Below are positions 27,601 through 39,600 of a stretch of 64,000 nucleotides of DNA, piece after piece (within the stretch, counting starts at the first letter, position 1; every line of letters begins with the position of its first letter). The position numbers and the translations under genes are program-made. Source of the stretch: Siphonodentalium dalli. Its lineage: Eukaryota; Mollusca; Scaphopoda; Gadilida; Siphonodentaliidae. The stretch is from positions 251,104,484-251,168,483 of the forward strand of contig CP136064.1 of assembly GCA_032622095.1 (NCBI GenBank), in the 5' to 3' direction. The notes beneath the pieces are model-generated. The model did not search any database. It was not told the DNA's origin and saw only the letters and a program-made list of their open reading frames with translations.

Positions 27601-30600
27601 CTGTCTTCATCTTATATGGGGTATGTGTATAATCACTCTATAGTCTCATCCAGTTTGTTACCGTCCTAATCTTATATGGGGTATGTATATAATCTTATAT
27701 GGGGTATGTATATAATCAGTCTCATTCTATAGTCTCATCCAGTTTGTTACCGTCCTAATCTTATATGGGGTATGTGTATAATCACTCTATAGTCATCCAG
27801 TTTGTTACCGTCCTAATCTTATATGGGATATGTATATAATCTTATATGGGGTATGTATATAATCTTATATGGGGTATGTATATAATCTTATATGGGGTGT
27901 GTGTATAATCTTATTTTTCCGCTAAAGGAAGCCCTCACACTGAACTATATGGATAGATGTCCTGCATTTGTAAAACCATAGTAGAAAAGGGGTTAACTTT
28001 TTGGTCGCCTACGATCACTCACGGTCTTCACTCTTCAGTGGCTTTCCTCGGAATCAGTCACGCATGCGCAGTCCCAATATAATTCACTGTACAGATTGAA
28101 TTAGCCAGTTTATTTTCTGCTACCAAACCGAAAGGGAGTATTTTTCCGAATTTGTCGTTTAACAATAGCGACAAATTCAATTTATCGATACAATAATTAC
28201 TGGTCGCCTACGCGTTCGTTTTTATAATTATCGTTTCGAATTCACGGACCGTTTCGTTTCAAACATATAATTGTTCGTGTTTTTCGAACAGGCGGCGAAC
28301 TTAAAAAATTTATCGAATATGAAAATCAACATTTCGCCATAATTAGCCGCCATTTCAAGGCCTTACGAGGCGCACAGATTATTGTGAGAAATACATCTAT
28401 GGAATTATTATAGCACCTATAAGGTATGATAGAATTTGTCAGATATCAAAAATGCCACGTGATTCGCCGCCGGAAGTATCCTAATTTCGTGGGAATTATT
28501 TTGACGTTTTAATACGTGGAAATTTATTTAGCAATAATTCCATCGCTACTGACGCTATCTCTCGTCATGTTATGAACAACGTGCTTTCACATAATACTAT
28601 GTTGTTTTATGTTTCAATACAAATGATCCAGATGTGTTAATCACGTTTGGCCTTGAAGTTGATTACAATCTACACAAGAATACTGACAGTTGATTAGATC
28701 TTGGTTTATCAATGTCACATGCATAACAATAACTTCCTATGACAGTAGTACCGTAGTGCTACGAATAAATCTCAGCCATGTCATAGATGTATGTCGATTA
28801 ATAGCTACCTTGTATATACCGCTATTCTCAAAGTGATTGACCAGAAAAACCGTCATGACCGCGGTGATACCGGTAATAAACGGTAGCGGTATCGAGACGG
28901 TCATGGCGTGAAGTTACGGTATTGGGCGATAATGATACCGTGGTCTTTTAGCGGGCACCGCGTTGGTTTTGTTGAATGCCGCGGTGTTTTTCATGGGGCT
29001 CTTTTGGGGGAGGTGTTTGCTCACGCATGCTTGTTCGCGTTAACAAGCGGTATCAGTACCGCGGTATTGGAGGATACCGCGGTATAGTACCGCCATATTA
29101 ACGGGGTGACACCACGTTATTGGTGGTTAATTACTTTAAGTATGGCGGTAGGTCTAATGAACAATAGCTGCGATTATACACCAGCCGGTTCAGCAAGCCG
29201 GTCTGAACCGGTGGGCTTGTAAATTTCTGAGAAGGATCCAGGGATGTTTTTCTACCTGTTACAGGTTTGGGCGCTCAAACTCTGGAGACCCTGGGGATAG
29301 TAATTATTCAAGTTGGTTCTCCATTATTTCAACGAATTTTTCTATAATTCAACAACTAAACATGAAAATCGGATGAGATAGTCTACTAGTATGATATAGA
29401 GCCTTTATTGGCACCATCTCTGGATCCTTCCCAGGTAGTATTTCTCGGTCGGATCTCTTCTCGGGCAGGAACAGTTCACGCTCCCCCGATTATGCCTCGG
29501 CATTCAATCAATTAGTGGGGAGGCGACCGGTGGCGATGCCGGGGTACTTGGGACCCCCAGGACATTTGGTCCCACACCGGCGCAAGCGGTTCTGTGTGCT
29601 GAAGTTGCCAAATCGCGTGCGAACGTAACGACACCGGCTGGGCGGCCTACGGCGACTTCGGCATAGGGCAGTGGCCCTACCCATTCGGTAGCAAGCCCGG
29701 TCCCCTTTGTCACGCTCTATATAAACTATATAAAGACACGGCCTTGCCTGCCTCTCAGCCGTCTTGGGGTTTCTGCTGCAATGGCCTCTACCCATCGTTC
29801 TACTTGGACAGGACATTCAGCTTGGTCGGGACCACCTGCATTTGGTGGGGGGGCTCACCCCGGTCCGATGGCTCCACCTCCTTCCGGTTATCAGAAGAAA
29901 CCAGTTTTGGCTATGGGATTCTTCATTTCGACACTGGACTCCAAAATTGGAACTCAGTTTATCAGCCTATTGCTCAAGCAGTTGGCCGTAGCTTAAAATT
30001 CCATGGGAGGTATTTACACCTCGATTGAGCCATCGCCGGAATGGGCCTCCCTCTAGTGTTTTGTCGTCCATTATTGCAGGTCGTTCCGACGCTAGGGCAG
30101 GGAGCGACATGCTATCCTTACACCCCAAGGCGTCTGAGGCTTTCGATGACGACCCGTCTGCGCACAATACGTCAGACTGTGGGTCTTTTCGGTCGTCACA
30201 GTCTGGCATCGGTAAGGCAGAAGCTGCGGATCGTGATTTCCTATCCACGGATTATCTCATCTATAGGCTTCTTCCTACTGAACTATGAACTCTCAAGCCC
30301 TCCTGGCACGCCCTGCGCACTCGTACCACCGTCTTCAAAATGCATCGAGAACTCGATCTATCTTACCTGTGATATACATTTCATAGGTAAGGTACACGAC
30401 CCGCGACTGACACACTGGTCAATAGACTTCACACATGAATGAAGCACATTTACATGGAAAGCATTTCTCTTGTCACGTGCCACAACGACCCTGCCAATGG
30501 CCTGTCCGACAGAGTACATCTCATGGCTCTTCATACTCCTATTACCAATATCAATTTGATTATCTGGCACATGGTAATAAAATTAACAGGGCACTGCACG

Positions 30601-33600
30601 CCTATAGACAATAGACAATAACGCGGGCAAAGACGTTTGCACTGTCCATCTCAGCTTTCTAGGAAGCTCATTGACTAGCGTTATAGACCTTTCCTTGCAG
30701 GCAGGGGACCACCCAGTCCAAGTGGATCCCAACCCCATGGCACCCGATCATAAGGGCCTGAAACCATGCTGCCAACTCTGCGCGCTTCGGTATATGCCGG
30801 ATTTGTCCTATCAACATTCGACAATAAAACAGGCAAAGACGTTTGCGCTGTCCAGCTCAGCTTTCGAGGAAGCTCATTGACTAGCCATCAGACCTTTCCT
30901 TGCAGGCAGGGACCAACCCATATGAGGGGATCCCAACCACATGGCACCAGCCGCCCAATCATAAGGGCCTGAAACCATGCTGACAACTCTGCTCGCTTCG
31001 GTCTATGCTGGATTTGTCCTATTTTCCTTAAACATGCCTTCAACAGGACCACTTAGGTCGGGGGAGCTCCTCTCTATCATGGCTCTTAAAATTCAATAAG
31101 TAACAACATTATAAAGGGATGTGTGTCCTTTACTAGGAGGATGATAATTTCATTTGTTTCCTTCATCAGCGAGCCATCTTAATTAGAGGGGGTCTTCCCC
31201 TAGAACTGAATATTCCGTATGGTGACAATTTACCCGTGGTTATCATCTGATTACATTGTACATCATTTGAACTGATTTCAGTTGTCAAAGAGCCAAAGGG
31301 CCTTCTGAAATGATCTCATTGCTGACTTATGGATCACCTTGATATATATATTTTATATCATTTTATATATTTATATACGCGTAAGATTTGTATCACAGGG
31401 TTTCTGTCGGATATCTTGTGATGCATAGGTACCTCAGAGACATGTGATCAGTAGAAGAAAAACAAGGAAGCTGTTCTAAGAACGACAGGGGGCATGACCA
31501 CCTTGCAAGATGCGGTGGTGGGGGCTCCCTCTGTTCAGATGGCTTGACTCCATTATCGTTGTACAACCTGTTTGGCCTAATGGGTTCTGAACTCAATCCC
31601 TGTGCCACAAATTTGGCATCAGGTTCTCTGGCTTTTTCTTTGGCGAATAGCAGTTAGTTAACTTTGGTTGTCTCGCCATCGTCGGAGTGGGTCTCCGTCT
31701 GTGCAGGTCGTTCTGTCGCTAAGGCGGAGAGTGAGTTAGTCTCCTTCCTTCATGATCCTGCATCATGGGACCTTGACGGGTGGGACCTTAGAACAGACAG
31801 CTGAAGAAGACGACACAGAGAAGAACGAAGAGTTTCTTCTTCCGTTATACTTGCTCGGTTCACTCGCAACTATGCATTGGATGGCACCTCATGGGATGTT
31901 TGTTTCAAAACAAGGGGGGCGGTACACATTTGAGCAATATAGCACTCTAACTATATGAGTTATTTCACGTAAATAATCCTAACAGATTCATTAAAGTGTT
32001 CATATATGGTACAATCTGTTTTAGAAGAGTACCTTTACTCAAAATTTGGCTATTAACTTTATTGCTCGTGCCTCCTCCTGGGCTTGCATTCTAATCCATA
32101 TAGTTCAGTGTGAGGGCTTCCTTTAGCGGAAAAATATTATTTTTAAAATTATAATACATTTTTCCTTAAAGAAAGCCTGAACACTGAACTATCATAGGGC
32201 CCTCCCATGGCGGTGCCATTCCCAACCCCGCGACTCGCCAGTATTCTTGTGTAGATTGTAATCAACTTCAAGGTCAAACGTGATTAACACATCTGGATCA
32301 TTTGTATTGAAACATAAAACAACATAGTATTATGTGAAAGCACGTTGTTCATAACATGACGAGAGATAGCGTCAGTAGCGATGGAATTATTGCTAAATAA
32401 ATTTCCACGTATTAAAACGTCAAAATAATTCCCACGAAATTAGGATACTTCCGGCGGCGAATCACGTGGCATTTTTGATATCTGACAAATTCTATCATAC
32501 CTTATAGGTGCTATAATAATTCCATAGATGTATTTCTCACAATAATCTGTGCGCCTCGTAAGGCCTTGAAATGGCGGCTAATTATGGCGAAATGTTGATT
32601 TTCATATTCGATAAATTTTTTAAGTTCGCCGCCTGTTCGAAAAACACGAACAATTATATGTTTGAAATGAAACGGTCCGTGAATTCGAAACGATAATTAT
32701 AAAAACGAACGCGTAGGCGACCAGTAATTATTGTATCGATAAATTGAATTTGTCGCTATTGTTAAACGACAAATTCGGAAAAATACTCCCTTTCGGTTTG
32801 GTAGCAGAAAATAAACTGGCTAATTCAATCTGTACAGTGAATTATATTGGGACTGCGCATGCGTGACTGATTCCGAGGAAAGCCACTGAAGAGTGAAGAC
32901 CGTGAGTGATCGTAGGCGACCAAAAAGTTAACCCCTTTTCTACTATGGTTTTACAAACGCAGGACATCTATCCATATAGTTCAGTGTTCAGGCTTTCTTT
33001 AAGGAAAAATGTATTATAATTTTAAAAATAATATATGGGGTATGTATATAATCTTTTATCATGTCACCTGGTTGGATCGACCAATGAGGACGCTCCGTTG
33101 GTAGAAGCATATCAGGAGACATGGGGTCGTCATCTTTGTAGCCCGTCCCATATGGAATCCATATGGGACGAGCTAGGTTCCCATATGGGGTCGATGTCCG
33201 CCATTTTGTTTTTCATGGAACTCTGCCGCCTCGATATATTTTCGGTGTATTTTGGCACCAAGAAAAGGGATATCTGTCGGAAATCAAGTTCTGTTAATTT
33301 AAAGACATAGTACCATATACCAAAACCTGCATGTATTATATTTGAGAAATTCTAAACACTCATAAATTAACTATCAAACTCAAGTTTGTTGTCCTGCTTC
33401 TGGTGATTAGCCATTGACTCAATGCGTTGACGTTCAACGCCCATGACGCGTCACTGTGACGTTAGACAAGTTAATAGCCATAAACAAAAAAATTACTTAC
33501 TGGCAGGTAATCAACTTCGTATAAGTAATTCAAATTCTCACACGGAAAACATGATATGTGGGTGACATGATAAAATCGTTACAGGGCTCGTTGTTGCCGG

Positions 33601-36600
33601 CTACGGTGACATATGAGGCTCAGCGAGATTAATATCGGGCTCGGCTAGCGCCTCGCCCGATATTAATCTCACTTCGCCTCATATGACACCGTATCCGGCA
33701 ACAACTCGCCCTGTAACTTATAATATGGGGTATGTATATAGTCTTATATTGGGTATGTATATAATAATGTATGATTCCACCTGTTAGGATACATCAAGTT
33801 AATTAGTTTTGGTTTATGAACCAGGCAACAACTTTTTTACATAAAAAAACCACTAGAAATCTGGTGCGGTCAGTTTTAACTGGCATAAGTGTCAATTTTG
33901 TGAACCCAAGTATGTTTTATAAGGCTGTTACAAATAGCTTTTGAATAATTAAAAGAAAGCTGTGGCACCCAGCCTTTGATCCAAAATGAAATAAATTGAG
34001 TAAAGAAAGTGACAGAAACTAGCCCAAGTCATTCAATCAAGGGATCTTAAGCTTGAGATTGATAATCCAGTGGATAAAATGTCTTGATTAGTGAAGAGGC
34101 CAGTCTCTCCACGAGAAACCAACTAATTTGTTTATTTTGCCTTACACACAGCAATTTACTATTACTTTCAGTTTTCTGACAGTCATCCATATTTGTGTTC
34201 CCGTCAAAAAGTCTTTTATCTCATTTATTTCAGTACCCTGTTATTCTAGTGATAATCAGTTCCTCTATAATCTATCGTTTATTTAAGTATACTGCTAATC
34301 TCGGTGATAACCAGTTCCTCTACATTGATTTACTGATCACCACAACTATAGCAATATTAAGTGAGTATATACTTTATGTCACTTTGAATGAATTTTTAAA
34401 ATGTAGGAAAGTCATCTTCATAACATAGGTTGGACTTCATCCAGTCTAATAAACTGTTAAAGACATATTATGCACTTTAAATACTATGTAGAAATGTTTT
34501 AATTCTTTATTCAGGACAAATTATTGTCAAAATACAAATGGCAGCGATTTCACTAACAAGAGTCGCTCTATACAATTCAAACGTGAGAATGCAATTGTGT
34601 GCTGTCAATTTGGATAAAATATTAACGAAAAATAACTACTTTATTCTCTATCACCTTTTGATCACCCATGCAGAGTGTTCCACATCGCTATAACCGGAGA
34701 AATAAATATTCCAATTTGTATTATTTTATTCAAATGTGGGTTTCTCAGGTTTTCAAAGCAACTTTCAAAAGGAGTTTTAAGGGGATACTGTACTCAAATG
34801 TTGTTTTTGGTTTCTATAGTCTCTTGAGTCGTAGAATAAGGTAACCAGATTTCTATTATTTAAAGTCTGTTGAGTACAAAATAATGTTACAAATGGCAGA
34901 TTAGCCAGAATGTGAAAATACAAATTGTTGTTGTTGAGTAATTTTTCTACAGTTTTCAAGCCAATGTATCAAATAAATGTTACATTACTAGTCCCATGTA
35001 CTCAGTTATTGTATAGTCACTAGTCAGTGAATGGCTTGCGTTTTTTTTTAGGTGATCATGTGTGCCACGCGTTGCCAAATCCACTATCCGTCAATTAATT
35101 TGATTACATCTTTTACACGGAAATTAGTCATTTAAATTATGGCTCCTGTCATAAATTAAATTTATATCAAATTATTATTAACTTTGATTTTAATATAACC
35201 TATTAACCTGAACGTTTACAGAATACATCTTTAACTCAAAATACTTATATACTTTATATTAACGATATTAGATCGATGTTATTGTCGGGAATTTATTGAA
35301 AATGGCATACAGTACCCCTGTAATACTTTGATATTCATCATGCCATGAATCTCTGGCTACTCTCGTAGAGATCATATTATAACAGTTCAAAACCTGGGGA
35401 ATTTCATGATTTTGAGAGATGCAGAGCGAAGTCTGCTCACAAAAGTCACCTAAATCATGCAATCTCGAGTGGGGAACCTTCACATGCTGTGAAATACGTT
35501 ATTAAGGAACTGGTATTAACTAAGAGATATATTACCTGCATTATTGTGAAGTTCCTGGTCAGAACATCAAAAATTTCCAGGTTTTGAACTGGTGGAATAT
35601 GATCTCTACGGGCATAGCCAGAGTAGAGATTCATGGCATGATCTAATATATAACAATATTATTGCATTATTTTCAGTGGGATACACATCAGCCTATAAAA
35701 AACTGTCTCGTCGACGTCCTCAAGGGAGTTTGATCAAATTATCCAATTTGATGTCTATCATTTACCAAGTTGTCCTCATGACTGTGATCCAGGTGATGGC
35801 GTTCAAATACCTCCAATATCAATCATGGTAAGGTCATATAGAAATCCCTCAGTTTAAGTACAAATGTAACTTTCCACAGCTGTCGATTAAATAATTATTA
35901 GTTGATATTTTCTACCAATTAGTGACTGAGCTGGTTGCTTGCTGCATTGAAAATTCTTTGTTCACCCGAATTTTGATATCTGCCTATATTTTCAGTGTTA
36001 AATATCATTTGTCCCCACATCCGGTTGTAACTTGCAATCTGATTGGCTACAACGCCACGTTTAAATCACCATGTCCCCCGTCACCCTTGACAGTGGGGTA
36101 TAAGAGAACGTGCGCCAAACATCGGGGGTATATGAGCATATGAAACATCGGGGGTATATGAATGACCCTTGAACTGGCAGTTTCTGCATGCCAAATTTGA
36201 TGTCACCTAATGCCGGATCCTTAGGTCAGCTACTGAATTATTCTTATTGGTGTGAATTAATCTGATAACCTATGAAAAACACACTTAAATTAAGGAGACA
36301 TGGTTATTGTTGTGGGGACAAAATCGTTATCTCCGGCAACATCGTGGGGTACATGGAGATTTAATACATGGATGTCTCTTTTTTTCAAAATTGACATCCA
36401 GGTATTAAATCTCCATGTACCCCCGATGTTGCCGAAGATAACTAATAATATTCAAACAACAGTTTTGTTGTCAAATCATAATGTACTGATATTTTTATTT
36501 GTGCAATGATGTTGGAAATTCATCCATGACTATAACACTGTTTTTCATTTTGAATGACACTTGTCATATTTTTTCAAAATAAAAGCGAAAAGATTGTATG

Positions 36601-39600
36601 TTCTTGGATGTATTATAGCATAGCTGCAGATGCTGTAAGCTCCTCCCACAAATGATTTTGTGTGGAAACAAGGGACCCGCCTAGAGGTTTCAAAATTCAC
36701 TTCTCCCTGTTTGTTATTAAAGGGGAAGGAAACCCTCAACAAATCAGGCCGTTAATATATTTAGTATATCAACCATGGTGTGATAAAACACCTCTCATTT
36801 CTCAGTTACGCTCAAATACAACGATATCACATCGCGTAATACTAAACTCCCGCTAATTACGGCGCGTCCATATATATAAGATCATGACGTCACATCCTTT
36901 CTTCATATTACTCATTCTTTGTACAAATATGTATAAAGGCTATCACACTAAAATATTTTGGCGTGTTTGTTTGTTATTCTGCGCAAAAATACAAGCAACC
37001 ACATCCTGTTGAAGACTACATACATGTATTATAAGCCAAAATGATTTACATTATAAATTTGAACAATTAACTTGCGGCCAGTTAATGGTCGCATAACATT
37101 TGGATATGATAATCTCGGGCCAAACTCACACGACTTCTGTATGTGCAAATATGACAACCAAACAATCTTTCGCGAATTAATATATAAACTATAATTTATT
37201 CACAACAGTTAATCATTTATTGTGCACAACAAACATTCAATCTGCTGTTTTATTTACTTTCGTATGTGATACAGTTTAGCGTTGTACAGCCAAATGAGGC
37301 TGTGACGTCACAAACTATGAAGGGAGATATTATTTCTTCCAAAATGGCGGTGTTAAGTTACTGGCGTAATTCCTTGCATGGGTTAGTTTGAGATGCCATA
37401 TCTCCGAACTTGTGTGGAGATATGCACTGAAATTTTACACAAGAACTTGCTTAATGCACATGCCTTTTCATTATGCGATAGTTTCCTTCCCTTTGAGGAG
37501 AAATGTCCAGACTGTTATCAGGAAGAATTAATAATGCCCAAAATTGCGCAAAACCTGTTATTTATCAATATTTTGTTCAACAAAATTTTGTCAAATATCT
37601 GACCCAAAAAAAGCCACTTGATTTTAGAGTTATCCAATTTCATCCGCTATTTGGTATAAGACCATCTTCTTGTCGACTCTTTACTGGGCCATTAAAAATT
37701 ATGGGTGGTGAATAATAAAATATTTCAAAATCAATATCTGATCACTCTGAGCTTTGGTGGATGGGTTCCTTGATTTGAATCAAATATTTTGTACCCCCAA
37801 AGCCAAGGAAATAGTAATTTTCAAGCGTTAATTCGGATCTTTAATATTATTATTATTATTATTATTATATATACATTTAAAACGCATTCTACAGTAAATT
37901 GGTTTCAATGCACTTACATCAATCAATACAAATAAAAATATACAAGGTAAGAGATAAAAAAGTAGTAATTGAGCATTAAAAAATCATAACGACCATCTGC
38001 ATGTGACTAAGAAATTACTAAAAAAAAATAAAAACCAACGACCATAAGCATGCGACTTAAAAATTAAAAGAGATTACTAACATAATTAAAATATAATTAA
38101 AATTTTGAAAAGAGCTTATGGCTAAACATTAATTTTTAAAAAGACAAACAGACAACAAGGTTAACTAAAGAAATAGTTTAAACAAAATACTATCAACAAA
38201 ATTAAATGAATATAAAAAAGTGATATAGTATGCTGATCAGTTTGAGGTTAAAAAAAAGGTTTTATTAGGTTGTGCTATGCCCAAGCAGTTTACTCCTTGG
38301 AATATTATTATGATTTGGGACAGTCTAGGGTGGCTGAAGGAGCAATCTCCAATGGGTGTGGGGGAGTTTATAAATTTAGCGATGGATCTCATGAATTACT
38401 GGTCTCACCGTTGTAGATTCCAGCCAGTCAAGAGAAGACAATATCAAAAAACTATTCCTGAATGTAAAATAAACAGATGCAATGGGCTAATCTCTATGAT
38501 AGTTCATGTTTTACTTTGTAGGCTTAAGGAGGTGGAGTATAATGAAGAGGTGTTTGCGAAAACTTTTATTGTATTTTTTTGGAAATTTCTAGGAACAAAT
38601 AAGATGCAATGGGCTAATCTGTATTAAATTCATTTTAACTTTGTAGGTATAAGGAGGTGGAGTATAACAAAGAGGTGGACAGCTGGGATTGCTGGGAGAC
38701 TACAACAATGTTTCTTGTCTCATCATTTCTCTATATGACCGCAGCTTTTACTTTCTCAAATGGGCCGCCTTTCAGGAAGCCTATATATACAAACAGTGAG
38801 TGTTAACACAAGGGACTAGTAAGTCTTCTGTTATATCCGAGAAACCTATTGACAAATAGTGAGAATTGTTTCCCAGGTGGTAGAAATCATTTTTAGCTCA
38901 ACTTGACAAAAATCTAATTTGAGCTACTACCATTATGCATTGTTAAAAATCAATCCATTTTCATGGGCTACATGCCGTACCATTTGTCTGATCATCATGA
39001 AATGTACGTTGACATTTAGATAGGAACAATATATGTTTTGGGGTGAATCGGCCAAAAGAAAATGGCTGCCGTCTTGGTATTCTTGGTAAATCCATTAGCA
39101 CGGGCTACAGGCCGTACCATTGGTCTGATCATTGTTGACATTGACATATAGATGGGAACGATTCATTTTGGGTTCATTTGGCAAAAAAAATAGCCACCAG
39201 CAGCCATCTTGGATTTGAATACATTTGCAAATCTTGCAGCCTCATTTATTTGAGAATTATTTTGAAAATTTACTGGCATGTTTAGGATCACCTATAGATG
39301 GGAGCTATCTTCTTGGATGTTTCTCTTTGCATGACTAAATCCTTCGGCACACCCTATTGGTCACATCTCTCTTCTGATCATCACTGAACATCATATGCAT
39401 CTTAGCCAACAACATCTTATTCAACTATTCAACAATATTTTTCTTGACATTTCACCATTTTTGTCACAGATGTAGTATGTATTATGATGTTGTCTGTACT
39501 TGTAATTTGACAGTATTTTCGAAAATTGCTGTAACATTGTTGTCTATTTTCTAACTTAACCTATTCTGTACTAAATACTCATTAAAGATACATAATCCAA

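Larger units (their letters stand above)
27913..33032. mobile_element. DIRS-like tyrosine-recombinase retrotransposon (non-autonomous or degenerate)
   Basis: About 5.1 kb with inverted terminal repeats of ~770 bp (27913-28685 and 32239-33032), almost identical. Next to the right repeat, 32095-32191 is an internal complementary region: it is the complement of the right end joined to the left end, as in DIRS elements. No target duplication; flanking array copies show the empty site (ataatcttatatgggg). The interior has short ORFs but no RT, RNase H or tyrosine recombinase motif that I can recognise. It is inserted in the array behind exon o. Confidence 0.85.

Noticed and set aside
30041-30442. 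133-aa ORF in the DIRS-like element
   Set aside because: No RT, recombinase or other motif; overlaps another frame of similar quality.
27913-33032. Classifying the 5-kb element as a TIR DNA transposon
   Set aside because: No target duplication, unequal outer ends and an internal complementary region fit DIRS much better.
34234-34287. Exon p starting at the earlier tttcag acceptor
   Set aside because: It would insert 18 residues between LILYG and NLGD compared with human ATP13A2; the segment is a decayed copy. Kept as a possible isoform.
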